IMG/VR virus record: IMGVR_UViG_3300037493_000319
Span: 1 to 22,442 of that record
Strand: one strand, 5' to 3'
Origin: a virus
DNA length: 22,442 nt
Below the pieces are notes generated by a model. It did not search any database, had not been told where the DNA came from, and saw only the letters and a program-made list of their open reading frames with translations. Position numbers and translations under genes: made by a program. Shown piece after piece: positions 7,122 to 16,637 of the stretch (the stretch's first letter is position 1; each line of letters begins with the position of its first letter).

Positions 7122-7122
7122 T
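7113..7122 (-). repeat. Direct repeat copy at the start of endonuclease 2
   Basis: The coding strand reads AATGACTACT. It overlaps the TAA stop of the upstream fibre gene and the endonuclease ATG, and pairs with the copy at 6357-6366. Confidence 0.75.
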
Positions 7123-7960
7123 ACGGGGTCTGGTCGGTAGTTACGTTAGTACGGTTGCCGTTGCCGTCAATCGTCGCAGTCACACGGGGCTTGGCATTAG
7201 TCACAGCAGCGTTGAACACCTCGGTGCCAGACCCAGTACCGGAACGCCGGCCAGCCAGAACAGCACCCATCAGACGCAGCGCACCCCGGAAGGTCATACC
7301 AGCTTCAACGGTTTGGGTGTCGAAGATTTCGGTTGCGATCTGAGCGGTGGTGGGTACAGCGGCAGTAGTTTGGCCGGAAGTCAGAGGCTGGTTCAGACCC
7401 TGCGGGAATACTGCAAACACACTGCGCGTGCCACCCGTGGTGAGCGCAACATCCCAACCACGGTCAATCGTTGCAACTTTGGTCGAGCCGTTGTAGGCAG
7501 TAATGATCCGGGCTTGGTTCGCGCCGTCGCCGCTGATGATCGTAACAACCGAGCCTTTGTAGAAGTCAGTCTGTGCGGCAGCGGTAGCGTCGAGGGTGAT
7601 CGCGGTGTCGCCTGCACTTTGTGCAGCTTGGGGTACGCCTACTTGCAGAGCGCCAGCTTTGGTCGTTTGCAGCCGGAAGAACTGATCTTGTACAGCCTTG
7701 GTAGCCGAGTCAATCACTTGGATGACTACTTCGGTGGCCTCAGTCTCAGCAGCACTCAGGGTCCAGTTAAGCGCAGCGGCACTAGCAATAAAGGTAGGGA
7801 GCGTAGCGATATTAGCAAAAGCCCCGCCGTCTTTACTGACCTTAACGTCCCCAGCAGCAGGCGTCCAGTCAGCGGTAAGGGCGTAATCCGTAGACCCAGC
7901 CTTGACGATAGGGGCGCGGAACGTAGTCGCGGTGCCCCAAGGAATAGAGATCGTACTCAT
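7121..7960 (-). CDS. Tail/virion-associated protein, 279 residues
   Basis: The N-terminal 100 residues (STDYALTADWTPAAGDVKVSKDGGAFANI...LNWTLSAAETEATEVVIQVID) match a beta domain often found in phage and prophage tail proteins. The middle (GDTAITLDATAAAQTDFYKGS...GDGANQARIITAYNGSTKVATIDRGWD) is a second beta module. The end (FRGALRLMGAVLAGRRSGTGSGTEVFN...ATIDGNGNRT) is another typical phage ending. It starts at ATG 7960 with AAGGAT nine bases upstream, and its stop overlaps the endonuclease start. Likely a baseplate or fibre part; the exact place in the particle is unknown. Confidence 0.78.
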   Translation of the reverse strand: MSTISIPWGTATTFRAPIVKAGSTDYALTADWTPAAGDVKVSKDGGAFANIATLPTFIASAAALNWTLSAAETEATEVVIQVIDSATKAVQDQFFRLQTTKAGALQVGVPQAAQSAGDTAITLDATAAAQTDFYKGSVVTIISGDGANQARIITAYNGSTKVATIDRGWDVALTTGGTRSVFAVFPQGLNQPLTSGQTTAAVPTTAQIATEIFDTQTVEAGMTFRGALRLMGAVLAGRRSGTGSGTEVFNAAVTNAKPRVTATIDGNGNRTNVTTDQTP

Positions 7961-7972
7961 TAAAGAATCCTT

Positions 7973-8698
7973 TTAAGCGACGCCGCGCTCAATACCACGA
8001 AAGATACCACGGGACATAGGAGAAGAATAGTCTGTGACCGAAGGAACGCCAGAGGCTTGATATTGCGCTTCAGCCCAAGTGATGCGAGTGGAGTAAGGTA
8101 AAGTAGGCGCGGACTCCGGCGGATAGCGGAGCCAAAAGACTTTGACATCAAGCGCTCCAAACTGCTGGGTCGTATAAACCTTTAGTGTCGCAGATGTTGG
8201 TCTTGTGACAGGCGAAGGAACGTCTAGAATCCACCTGCAATAACCGGCCTGAGATGTCCCTAAATCAGGAGCAACATATTGCTCTGTGCCGTTAACACTT
8301 GCGCCCGCCCCGTAACCATTACCAAACGCGCATTCGCTAGATATTGATTGATCTGCGCCACCGTCATAGCTAATTTTAGGGCGCTTTGCCGTGTCAACCG
8401 CGTATCCATTGCCAGCATAAAGTTGATTAATCCCTGCGCCAGTCGCGCCAATAATGACGGCGCTAAGGTGATTTGGGTTGTCATAAATAGCTTGAAAGAG
8501 TGTCGTTACATCAAGACTAACAAGTTCAACCGTATTGGTGTCTGGGACATTTTGCGTTGCCCATGGCGTTGAACCATTAGCCGTATATGCAGCATCCCAC
8601 CAATCGCCGCCGCCGTTGACAGTATTCCAAGCAATCGGAGTGGCGAAATTATAATTCGCCCTGTTTATTTTTGTAATATCAAAAGCTGGTCTTGGCAT
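7973..8698 (-). CDS. Virion protein duplicating the C-terminal domain of the giant adhesin
   Basis: 241 residues with no known catalytic motif. Residues 20-200 are clearly homologous to the last 200 residues of the 1344-residue protein encoded just upstream. Shared landmarks are [12 protein letters not shown](S/T)TPWA, DTNTV, D(V/I)TTL, NP.(H/K)LSA(V/I)II, (K/R)RP.ISY(D/N)GGA, and FWLR.PPESAPT at the end. The extra tail (STRITWAEAQYQASGVPSVTDYS...GIFRGIERGV) is found only here. A purine-rich GGGAGCGG lies upstream of ATG 8698. Possibly an alternative or companion tip domain, or a co-assembling chaperone; these are inferences. Confidence 0.8.
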   Translation of the reverse strand: MPRPAFDITKINRANYNFATPIAWNTVNGGGDWWDAAYTANGSTPWATQNVPDTNTVELVSLDVTTLFQAIYDNPNHLSAVIIGATGAGINQLYAGNGYAVDTAKRPKISYDGGADQSISSECAFGNGYGAGASVNGTEQYVAPDLGTSQAGYCRWILDVPSPVTRPTSATLKVYTTQQFGALDVKVFWLRYPPESAPTLPYSTRITWAEAQYQASGVPSVTDYSSPMSRGIFRGIERGVA

Positions 8699-8710
8699 GT
8701 TTACCGCTCC

Positions 8711-11700
8711 CTAGATTGTCGGAGCCGATTCAGGCGGGTTGCGAAGCCAGAAAACATTGGCGCTAACTTCCCCGAACTGTGCATCAGTCCATAGAGTCAA
8801 AATCGCGCTTACTGGACTCGTGCTTGGAGGGGGCAAGTCAATAATGATTCTCTGCCAATTGGTTCCAGAAGTTAAACCAGGAGATACGCTACGACTTTGG
8901 GAATTATATCCGCCACCAAAAGACGAATAATCAAGGGCAGTATTAGCCACAACCTGTTGAGCCGCGCCACCGTTATAAGAGATCGTTGGACGCCTTGCCG
9001 AGTTTAAGTTGTCTTTTAGCGCATAGGAAGTCGCAGTTCCAGACCCAGTACCACAGATAATGATGGCGCTAAGTTTTGACGGATTAGCGTAAACCTTTTG
9101 CATCAACGTCGTGATGTCAAAAGTAATGGGTTTAACTGTATTCGTGTCCGCTACAGGATTTTCGCTCCCAACTGCCCACGGAGTAGTCCCGTTTGCCGTT
9201 GCTGTTGCATCCCACCAGTCGCCACCACCAAAAGTCGATCCGCCCGCGCCCCAAGAGTTCCACAAAACAAGCGACGTAGAATTAAAGTATTGGCGAGTAA
9301 CGCTCGACATCACAATTTGCGGCCTTGACGATTCAACAACCAAAGTCAACGTAATTGTAGCGTTCGGGGCGTTACCGTTAGAGCATACAAAAGTCAGACC
9401 AACGCCGGTTGTTTCCTGCCCCAAGGCAGGCGTGCCAGTCAAAAGACCCGACGATGAAAGCGATAGCCATGCGGGCAGGGAGCCCGATGCAGTCCATGTG
9501 TATGAATTAAGCGTGGACTTCGCTTTTAGCTGGAAGCTGTACGGCTGTGTTGCAACCGCATTTGGCAAAAATGTAGTGGTAATGCGTGGATTGGCAGTAA
9601 TTGGTATACGCGGAAGCATCGCCCAGCCCGGTGTCCACGGAAAATAAGCCCCGCCAAAAGATTCTGGGGGTGGGCGAGTGTCCACCCAATTTGTTTTTAC
9701 CCAGTTATAACTTACCGTGCCACCGGGCAAATCAGTTACTGTAGCAACAGCGGCGCTAACAACAGACGGGGCTTCCCAAAAAGAAGCAATAACATTCGCC
9801 GAGTCTGTTTGCGGCCATGTCGGGTCTTCGTATAAAGCAAGTGTATCGGCCCAAGATGTGATCCAACCCGTGCGCGTCAGCGGACCTTTATATGTGTTTG
9901 CTGCCGCACCTACGCCGCCACCACCAGAAAAACCCAAAGCCCAATACGCTGAATTTTGTGGCTTAATGTCTCGATATCCGTCACCCTTATTTGTAACAGT
10001 AATCCCTGTAATTTCACCAGCGGCGTTAATCGTTGCAGTAGCAGTAGCTTGCACAGGGTTAGGCCCATTAGGGGCGGGCATGGTTACCGTTGGGGGGGAT
10101 GTATATCCACTACCACAGCTTATAGTTAGCCCCGTAACCACGCCGCCAGAAATAGTGGCTATTGCCGTTGCTTGTCGACCGGATCCACCCGGCGCTGAGA
10201 TTGTGACTGTAGGAGCGGAAGAATACCCACTCCCACCATTTGTGATCGTCAGTGAATTAACGACTTTACTAGAAATCGTGGCCGTTGCAGTAGCTTGTGT
10301 TCCACCACCGCCCGGTGCGGCAATAGTTACGGTCGGGGCTGACTCATAACCGCTTCCACCCTTTACCAATGTTACAAGTTCAGTAATAGGATAAGACCCG
10401 TACATACATGGAATCGGCCTCACACCATGAAGATACGATGTCGGACTACCATCAATACACGTTGTAAAGTGTTCGGCCACATAGGCTCGCAGCCCGTCAA
10501 TAGCAAACCCTTGGTCTTTAGCAAAAGAAGCCGCAACCAAATAATACCCAGACTGGAACGTCGCATTTTGCGCGCTGACTTCCAATGGATCCACTTTCTC
10601 GTATCCGTAACCGTAGCCTGTGCCGCCGTTTTGATGATGTAACGGACTGCGACCAAACCCATAAAAATGGCTAGGGATGCTGGCATTATTTAAGCAAACA
10701 GTATCCCCCCAAATATACGGGGCGGTTCCGACATTTGGTGTGGCAGTAACACCATAAAGCCCGTCATGGATCGCAATACCATTATTTACCGCATAGTCGT
10801 AGTATGCTTTTTCTTTTGATCCATCTACAGCGACAGCGGCTGCGGACACCCGATTTCTCAGGAGCCACGCAGCCCTGCGGATATCCCCATACAAGTTTGC
10901 GCTTGTAATAGTTGGTCCGCGACCGTAAAACCCTTCAGTAGTGCTTACTTGGGGCTCTAACAATGACCAGCTTGCCCAAAAATGCGCCTGCTCTAGCCAA
11001 ATGTACTCACCACTTGTGATGTAGTTAATGTAAAACGGCTGGGGCACATGGTCGGAGTACGGTTGCCAGCCATTATTATTAGTGATAGATACACCAAGAT
11101 TTCCTTGGTACGTACCCGGAGCAGGGGGTGCGCCACGGGCGATAAAAACATGTGCATCAGCAGGAGTTGCGACCCAACCGCCAACGTACCCACCCAACGC
11201 AAAATTGTTATCGCCAGTTTGGGTTGTTGGTCTAGCAAAAAGAGTCGTTGGGCACCCAATGGCGGGCAATGTCTGCGCAGCGTCATAGAGTTTTGAGCTT
11301 GACCCTTCACGCAAGTGCATCGGCCATGCCAGAGCTAGTTCGGCGTGAGCATCGCTAATAACTTTTAGACGGTAATCACCCGACTGCAACCACGCAATAT
11401 GCCAATCAGACAATAAGGCAATCTCTGGCCGTCCACCGGGGGCTTGCTGGCCCTTTATGTAATAGCCGCGATCATAAATATCTTTACCGCTTGGGTCGTC
11501 ACCAAAAATAGTCGTTAAGCTATTCCAAGCCGAAGTCTGCGAAACAATGTCAGCTTCTGGTGTGATGTTGGCAGGATCGTAGTAGGGTATTGCCTTGATA
11601 TCAGACAAATACTCAGCGTTATGCACTTCATTAACCGGCACTGGAGCAACCCCAGACCAGAATGATTTCGTCCAACGCGAGGCAAGGTGTTGCGGAACAG

Positions 11701-12745
11701 CCGAACGGCTGTAAACAGTTGTCGGTGATGTGTCGCCAATACTCAGTGAAACGTCATATGCCTGATCGTGGAGCTTAGTAACATCTGCCCCCTCAACAAT
11801 TACACGTACTTTGTATTTGTTAAGCGTAGGCCAGAACTGAACGTGGAATATAGGACGCAGAGACTTATAAGCCGTCGTCCCAAAGTCGTAGGCCTTAGTC
11901 GTATGGTCAACCAAAATCACCGTAGTACAGACTGAACCTTGTGTCCAATAACGGGAGTTTGGGCTATCGCCGCTGGTATTAGATGCGAGTGTGGCGTCCG
12001 ATAATGCACTGAGCATCGTCCTAGCCGATACCGGTGCGCCGGTTAAAGCTGACCCGCCGCTAGTCGCTGTGATCGTGCAGTTAAAGTCAAACGCTCCACC
12101 GAGCATCGTTGCAACTGTCGTGGCGGTATTGTTGCCAGACGGTTGATCTTGGAAAGTCAGTGTCTTTGAAGACATATTCAAAGACGGCACAACAACTGAA
12201 ATAACAGCAAATTTCACTGAGCCATCCGGCCAGCGGTTCTTTACGTCTGCTTGGGTGGTCTGCGCTGCTCCGTCGATCAACACCTGCGGATAATTAGCGA
12301 TATCACCTTGACCGAATCTGCGGCCAAACTGGTACGGATAATTGGTTGTTGTGCTAGTTGGCAAAGCTAGCGTCAGACTATTATCAAACGCCCCCGGTGT
12401 AGCTGCCCCGGCTATAGTCAAAGATAGCGTTATTTCGTTGTAACCATACGCATTCGTCGCTCGGAAGGTCACAAAACCCGTCGTCGTAGCAGCGCAAGTC
12501 CCGGCCAGCACGCCCGCCGAGCTAAACGTCAAACCCGCAGTGGTAAGTACCGCTGACCCTGCCGTAACAGACCACACAATCGTGGGAGATCCCGTCGCGG
12601 TAAAAGTCGTAGTTGGGTAAACGGTGCTAATCGTGCCGGTTGCTAACGAAAGCGGGTATGTGATGACAGGCGCAGTACCGCCGCCACCCGTATTAGGCGC
12701 ACCGAAGGTAGGACCAGCAGGACCGCGAAGCAGGCTAAAGACCAT
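8711..12745 (-). CDS. Giant modular adhesin/putative depolymerase, 1344 residues
   Basis: Modules in order: an N-terminal leader [15 protein letters not shown] (8-22) shared with the 603-residue protein; an Ig-like domain (about 27-112); a beta domain with [20 protein letters not shown] and [16 protein letters not shown] (about 113-330), recalling the first domain of PL26-type rhamnogalacturonan lyase-like proteins; a helix-rich region (about 330-790) with [20 protein letters not shown] and [12 protein letters not shown], suggesting an alpha/alpha barrel; three GGSGY repeats (796-924); a second putative-Ig domain near 1052-1142 ([13 protein letters not shown]); and a C-terminal domain (about 1145-1344) duplicated in the next gene. 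ATG 12745 directly follows the upstream TAA. Likely a host-surface glycan-binding or degrading virion protein. Catalysis is inferred, not shown. Confidence 0.8.
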   Translation of the reverse strand: MVFSLLRGPAGPTFGAPNTGGGGTAPVITYPLSLATGTISTVYPTTTFTATGSPTIVWSVTAGSAVLTTAGLTFSSAGVLAGTCAATTTGFVTFRATNAYGYNEITLSLTIAGAATPGAFDNSLTLALPTSTTTNYPYQFGRRFGQGDIANYPQVLIDGAAQTTQADVKNRWPDGSVKFAVISVVVPSLNMSSKTLTFQDQPSGNNTATTVATMLGGAFDFNCTITATSGGSALTGAPVSARTMLSALSDATLASNTSGDSPNSRYWTQGSVCTTVILVDHTTKAYDFGTTAYKSLRPIFHVQFWPTLNKYKVRVIVEGADVTKLHDQAYDVSLSIGDTSPTTVYSRSAVPQHLASRWTKSFWSGVAPVPVNEVHNAEYLSDIKAIPYYDPANITPEADIVSQTSAWNSLTTIFGDDPSGKDIYDRGYYIKGQQAPGGRPEIALLSDWHIAWLQSGDYRLKVISDAHAELALAWPMHLREGSSSKLYDAAQTLPAIGCPTTLFARPTTQTGDNNFALGGYVGGWVATPADAHVFIARGAPPAPGTYQGNLGVSITNNNGWQPYSDHVPQPFYINYITSGEYIWLEQAHFWASWSLLEPQVSTTEGFYGRGPTITSANLYGDIRRAAWLLRNRVSAAAVAVDGSKEKAYYDYAVNNGIAIHDGLYGVTATPNVGTAPYIWGDTVCLNNASIPSHFYGFGRSPLHHQNGGTGYGYGYEKVDPLEVSAQNATFQSGYYLVAASFAKDQGFAIDGLRAYVAEHFTTCIDGSPTSYLHGVRPIPCMYGSYPITELVTLVKGGSGYESAPTVTIAAPGGGGTQATATATISSKVVNSLTITNGGSGYSSAPTVTISAPGGSGRQATAIATISGGVVTGLTISCGSGYTSPPTVTMPAPNGPNPVQATATATINAAGEITGITVTNKGDGYRDIKPQNSAYWALGFSGGGGVGAAANTYKGPLTRTGWITSWADTLALYEDPTWPQTDSANVIASFWEAPSVVSAAVATVTDLPGGTVSYNWVKTNWVDTRPPPESFGGAYFPWTPGWAMLPRIPITANPRITTTFLPNAVATQPYSFQLKAKSTLNSYTWTASGSLPAWLSLSSSGLLTGTPALGQETTGVGLTFVCSNGNAPNATITLTLVVESSRPQIVMSSVTRQYFNSTSLVLWNSWGAGGSTFGGGDWWDATATANGTTPWAVGSENPVADTNTVKPITFDITTLMQKVYANPSKLSAIIICGTGSGTATSYALKDNLNSARRPTISYNGGAAQQVVANTALDYSSFGGGYNSQSRSVSPGLTSGTNWQRIIIDLPPPSTSPVSAILTLWTDAQFGEVSANVFWLRNPPESAPTI
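9975..10360 (-). repeat. GGSGY beta repeats in the giant adhesin
   Basis: Three units of 40-43 residues with pattern GGSGY-x-S-x-PTVT-(I/M)-x-(A/P)-P-GG...QATA.ATI...V..(L/I)T(I/V), closed by KGDGY. Such units are common in phage adhesins and probably make a beta shaft. Confidence 0.85.
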
Positions 12746-13861
12746 TTAGGCACTCACAAAACGTAGACGCATGTTGGACCAGTTGACAGCCACAGCACCC
12801 CACTCTGCTGAAGTTACCGTCATCGTGTAGTAGGCAGGAGAGGTGTTATTCGCCGTGCGGGTGGTGTCCGTCTTAACTAACGTCGCCCCGGAATACAAAG
12901 ACACTGTAACCGATCCGCCCCCTGTGATGCCCTGCACCCGGTAATTTACCAGCACACTTGAACCAGCCTGCGGGGCAGTCATCGCCTGCAAACCAACCTC
13001 ATCCGTCTGCGCTGCCGCAGTAGCGGCAATATAGTTCGCGTCGTTGTAGGTCGTTTCGTTAATCATCGTGTAGTGGTCAGCACCGGGAGTGCTAGGCGTC
13101 CACTGGGTTGTTACGTCGCTCGACGGGCGCGAGTAGGTGTAGGTGATGGCTGAACCAAGAACCGTGACCGCTGAAGGCGCAAAGATTTGCCACGGGTTAT
13201 TAGTCCATGACGTTACTTCTGCTTGCGACCACGGGCGAGTGGCAATGAAAGCAGTTAATAGATTGGCGCGGGAGGGGCCGAAATCTATATAGTTATAAGG
13301 CAGCGATGAAGTAGGGAGCGTCCCAGTCCCTACTGCCGTTTGCTTTACGCCGTTAACATAAAGCTGAAAATTACCGTTTTGCAGAACATATACTGCGTAA
13401 ATCCAGTCCCCGACAGACACCGTATTGTTTGACACCACCGTGGTGTTTGCATTCGTGGTTGACGCTTGAACTCTTGAGGATACGACCCCTATAACATTAG
13501 CGTAAAAACCCGCATTAGTTACGTTAATAATGCTGGTATTATCAACGGATAAATCCTGGACCTGAAACGCCACACCAATAGTAAATTGGTTGCCTATGGT
13601 GTTTACAGTGCGTTCACGCAGCCCCCAAAAAATTGACCCGTTTACTGAGGTGTTTTGTACGATACCTTTTGATGACCTGACACCGTTGACAACAAGGTCG
13701 CCATTTACCGCGTAATTCTTTACGTCGCCGTTTACCGACTCTTGGAACCCGTTAGATGCAGTCCAAGCAAACGTCATGTGCTTAGTGAGGGGGTTGGCAA
13801 AATCAACCCGCGCGCGCCCCTGCGGCTGCGCTGCTACTTTCCTTGGCAGATACAGAGGCAT
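12746..13861 (-). CDS. LamG/concanavalin-like fold virion protein, 371 residues
   Basis: A carbohydrate-binding-type adhesin candidate. The first part (ARVDFANPLTKHMTFAW) leads to a LamG-like jelly roll at about 50-230: NQFTIGVAFQVQ, GDWIYAVYVLQNGNFQLYVNG, and the closing TRPWSQAEVTSWTNNPWQIF, which is typical of phage LamG proteins. The C-terminal 125 residues (TTQWTPSTPGADHYTMINETTYND...MTVTSAEWGAVAVNWSNMRLRFV) form a second beta-sandwich seen in other phage structural proteins. AAGG sits nine bases before ATG 13861. The stop directly abuts the start of the giant adhesin, so the two are probably made in a fixed ratio. The ligand is unknown. Confidence 0.84.
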   Translation of the reverse strand: MPLYLPRKVAAQPQGRARVDFANPLTKHMTFAWTASNGFQESVNGDVKNYAVNGDLVVNGVRSSKGIVQNTSVNGSIFWGLRERTVNTIGNQFTIGVAFQVQDLSVDNTSIINVTNAGFYANVIGVVSSRVQASTTNANTTVVSNNTVSVGDWIYAVYVLQNGNFQLYVNGVKQTAVGTGTLPTSSLPYNYIDFGPSRANLLTAFIATRPWSQAEVTSWTNNPWQIFAPSAVTVLGSAITYTYSRPSSDVTTQWTPSTPGADHYTMINETTYNDANYIAATAAAQTDEVGLQAMTAPQAGSSVLVNYRVQGITGGGSVTVSLYSGATLVKTDTTRTANNTSPAYYTMTVTSAEWGAVAVNWSNMRLRFVSA

Positions 13862-13870
13862 AGCCCAGCC

Positions 13871-14350
13871 TTACGAGTAATAGACTTCGCGGTATGTAGC
13901 AGTAACCGTCGCCCCAAGGGCCGCAGCGCCGTTATCGTTCAGAAGCACGATGCCCCACTTAGGCGGGATCGAGCCGAAGGCTTGGGAAAGGCTGAAGACT
14001 TGACGAAGCGTCAGGGCAGTCGTTCCGTTGTTAAGCTGAATCGTGCCCAAGAACGTGAGGTTGGACGGCGAGCCGATTGCAGTCAGCGCCTTGTCCGTGC
14101 CGTCCACGTTATCAATCGTTGACGAAGCGCCGGAATAGTTAGTTCCGTCTTCTGAGCGGTACGCATACACCACAACCTGCTTATTAACCGTCGCAGCAGT
14201 TGTCGTAGTGAGAACGTTTACCGAGATCAGGTAATCGGTTGTGTTGTTGGTCAAGCCGCTAGTAACAGCAGCAGAAGACCGAGCCGCGCCAAACGCTAGA
14301 GAACCAGCGGTGATCGTCAACGCTGTGGAAGTGCCGTATTGAAGTGCCAT
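13871..14350 (-). CDS. Phage virion-like protein, 159 residues
   Basis: I do not recognise a named family. It is rich in Thr, Ala and Val with a predicted all-beta layout: ALQYGTSTALTITAGSLAFG at the start, DYLISVNVLTTTTAATVNKQV and VVYAYRSEDGTNYSG in the middle, and PPKWGIVLLNDNGAAALGA near the end. This layout resembles small virion decoration or tail proteins. It has a clear ribosome site (AAGGAT) before ATG 14350 and lies between two adhesin genes. A structural role is inferred from position and composition only. Confidence 0.7.
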   Translation of the reverse strand: MALQYGTSTALTITAGSLAFGAARSSAAVTSGLTNNTTDYLISVNVLTTTTAATVNKQVVVYAYRSEDGTNYSGASSTIDNVDGTDKALTAIGSPSNLTFLGTIQLNNGTTALTLRQVFSLSQAFGSIPPKWGIVLLNDNGAAALGATVTATYREVYYS

Positions 14351-14360
14351 GATTTAATCC

Positions 14361-16172
14361 TTATAAACCCATCGAATTTTTGGGCCAGTTACCGAGTACG
14401 CCGCCGTCTGGGCCAGACGCAGTAGTTGCGGCTTTAAACGCATCAAAGCTAGCAATAGCCGGATCAAGCCCCGCTATCCCTGCGCCGCGAGCTAGCCTCA
14501 ACATATTCCCAAACCGATTTACCGAATGTGAATATGAAGCGTTGAAATTTGTCCGCGATGCACTCGGGTTAATCGAGTTATACCATGTCGCCCAAGCCGC
14601 AGCGGTAGTATATGGAGTAGTGGCAGACGAGAGAATAATTGGCCTTGCCGACCCGCCCGTACTGTTAGTTTGGTCAATAGCTGACGCGCCGCCAATAAGT
14701 TGCATTAAGTTTGACAGCAACTGCGCCATGCTGGTAAACCACTTCAATGCGGTCGCATTGCCAGCCCGTGTCCACAGATAAAAAGCCTCTGGCGCATACT
14801 GCCACACCATAAAGTTAGATGTCGCTTTGAATGTCTGGCCGTCAACAGGCCCGCCATATACCGGGAATATTTGGTCGAACGTATAAGCGTAACTGCCAAT
14901 TGTCTTCTGCGTATACAGAACCGGATCGGCAACGGTCGAAGAAAATATTGGAGAGTAAACAAGGTTATCAAGGAAAGAAATACAGTCGGTAACCATCTTA
15001 TTGACTCGGGTGGAACTCCAAAGCCACTTCCCATTCAAAGTGGTTACCGAATCTGTAATTACTTTATTCTTAAACAGGGCGGTGAAGCCGTTATAAACGC
15101 CCCGTTCTTGCTCCTTATCGCATTTGTAGTCTGTAGTAATAGTAAAGCGTAGACTTCCCCAATAACAAGCGATTACATAGGCCAACTGTCGCTGGACTAC
15201 GAGCGCCGCTATTGGATCCTCCGTTGCAAGCCAGTGAACGTATCCAGTGTTTTCAAGGTGCGCGGTGTCGCGCCCCCAGTTATTAACGGGTTGGAGATGA
15301 TCTACAGCCGGATTTGTGGCGGTAGCGGGATTACCAGAATCCATGTCATACGGGCGATCCGGCGCAGAAATGGGGAATATTGGATCAGCCGTGCAATGAT
15401 TTGTAGTTGACCAGTTTGCGCCTTGCGGCTGGGACAAGCTATAGAATGTGTATTGTACGAACTGCGGCCACAGCGAAGTGATCGCGCCATCTTCGTTATG
15501 CAGCGCCCGGTCAATAACCCCGGCATCAATGTCGTGGATAAAGCTACGAGACGCTGTATATTCGCCGCCCTGAGCCGACGTTGTGCCAACGTAATTATTA
15601 CTGGATGTTGGCGTTGATGCTACCGAATTTGGTCCGAGGCTTGTCGGGTCATATGCACCACGCCAACCGTCTGGAGATGTGGGGACAAACGTCGCTGGGT
15701 TGTACGAAGTTTCGCGCCTAAACGCTGTGACCTTGTAGTTTGTAACTGCCTCACGAATCCAAGCAGGGTTCGGAGCTACCGGGTCTTGATTTTGAACCAC
15801 ACGCACAGAACCCTGCACGCACCCGGCAGTCCAAGAATAAGGCGTTCCATTTAACGTGGCGGTAAGCGCAATAGTTCGTGTATCAAGTGCAGTCCCATCA
15901 CCAACCCACTTATCCCAAATGCGGCGCATGACGCAAAGGCGAATAAACGCCGAATTGCCAGAGAACCGCATGGCGTATACATACGAATCGCCAAACTGCC
16001 CGAGGCCGTCAACCCACCATGTACCTGAGCGGGTAGTAATTGCATCGACCTGAGTCAAGGTCGCGGCGGACCCATCGACGGTTGCAGTTAGTGTTGTCGG
16101 TGCCCAAGACCCCCCCGCCGTATTAGGCGCACCAAGCGTAGGCCCAAAAGGGCCGGATAAGGATGAGAACAA
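14361..16172 (-). CDS. Large adhesin/putative glycan-active virion protein, 603 residues, TTG start
   Basis: It starts with the leader LSGPFGPTLGAPNTAGG, near-identical to that of the 1344-residue protein, so both probably attach to the same virion site. A beta-rich first half (WWVDGLGQFGDSYVYAMRF...IALTATLNGTPYSW) leads into a helix-rich, aromatic second half (DHLQPVNNWGRDTAHLENTG, YVHWLATEDPIAALVVQRQL, KEQERGVYNGFTALF). This has the look of an alpha/alpha toroid as in polysaccharide lyases. It shares a D-H-x-P then (T/S)G(Y/E)..WL pattern with the giant adhesin. No catalytic residue can be assigned. The start is TTG 16172, preceded at six bases by AAGGAG. No ATG occurs in the first 85 codons. 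Confidence 0.76.
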   Translation of the reverse strand: MFSSLSGPFGPTLGAPNTAGGSWAPTTLTATVDGSAATLTQVDAITTRSGTWWVDGLGQFGDSYVYAMRFSGNSAFIRLCVMRRIWDKWVGDGTALDTRTIALTATLNGTPYSWTAGCVQGSVRVVQNQDPVAPNPAWIREAVTNYKVTAFRRETSYNPATFVPTSPDGWRGAYDPTSLGPNSVASTPTSSNNYVGTTSAQGGEYTASRSFIHDIDAGVIDRALHNEDGAITSLWPQFVQYTFYSLSQPQGANWSTTNHCTADPIFPISAPDRPYDMDSGNPATATNPAVDHLQPVNNWGRDTAHLENTGYVHWLATEDPIAALVVQRQLAYVIACYWGSLRFTITTDYKCDKEQERGVYNGFTALFKNKVITDSVTTLNGKWLWSSTRVNKMVTDCISFLDNLVYSPIFSSTVADPVLYTQKTIGSYAYTFDQIFPVYGGPVDGQTFKATSNFMVWQYAPEAFYLWTRAGNATALKWFTSMAQLLSNLMQLIGGASAIDQTNSTGGSARPIILSSATTPYTTAAAWATWYNSINPSASRTNFNASYSHSVNRFGNMLRLARGAGIAGLDPAIASFDAFKAATTASGPDGGVLGNWPKNSMGL

Positions 16173-16178
16173 CAGTCG

Positions 16179-16184
16179 CTCCTT
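16179..16184 (-). promoter_or_regulatory. Strong Shine-Dalgarno deciding a TTG start
   Basis: AAGGAG on the coding strand, six bases before TTG 16172. It is one of the best ribosome sites in the window and fixes the start of the 603-residue protein, so that the GAPNT leader shared with the 1344-residue protein is included. Confidence 0.8.
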
Positions 16185-16196
16185 AGTGCTTAAAAC

Positions 16197-16637
16197 TTAG
16201 CACATCTTACCGCGAGTCTTACCTTTGATCTCGATGCCGCCACCGCGAGCGTACTTCTTGGGCTTCATAGCACCCATCTCGGCTGCTTCGTGCTTAATCA
16301 TGGACTTGGGAGCGCCCTTCTTTTTCATGAAGGACAACTCTTTACCGATCATTGCTTTGGATTCTTTCACGGGACCACCTTCTTTGAATTTAGCCGTCTT
16401 AGCGGACTCTTGGAAATCTTTTGTGGTTGGAGCGCCTTTTGATCCCGGCTTACGCATACGCTCGCCAGACCCTTCAGCAATCCTCTCACGCTTTGCGTGA
16501 ATGTTGGCGTACAAGCCGCCTTCTTTCGCCGTGAACTCTTTACCAACCGACTGAGGAACGCCAGCCTTTTTTGCAAACTTACGGTTGTGAGCAACGGCTT
16601 GCATGAAGCGTTCTTGTTTGGCGGAGGTAGCAGGCAT
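16197..16637 (-). CDS. Small basic phage protein with GGG-x-E-x-KGKT C-terminus, 146 residues
   Basis: The N-terminus (PATSAKQERFMQAVAHNRKF) resembles the DUF3008-like SAKQ-RFM start seen in small phage proteins. The rest is Lys-rich with Gly-Gly elements (AKEGGL at about 40, FKEGGPV at 87) and ends YARGGGIEIKGKTRGKMC. That ending is nearly repeated in the 268-residue protein upstream. There is no enzyme motif or membrane segment. Its ATG overlaps the stop of the preceding gene (TGATG). The strong positive charge suggests binding to DNA or to an acidic partner, but this is inference. Confidence 0.72.
   Translation of the reverse strand: MPATSAKQERFMQAVAHNRKFAKKAGVPQSVGKEFTAKEGGLYANIHAKRERIAEGSGERMRKPGSKGAPTTKDFQESAKTAKFKEGGPVKESKAMIGKELSFMKKKGAPKSMIKHEAAEMGAMKPKKYARGGGIEIKGKTRGKMC

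Noticed and set aside
8711-16172. Diversity-generating retroelement variable regions in the adhesins
   Set aside because: No reverse transcriptase, template repeat or C-type-lectin variable region is visible; the repeats present are in-frame structural units.
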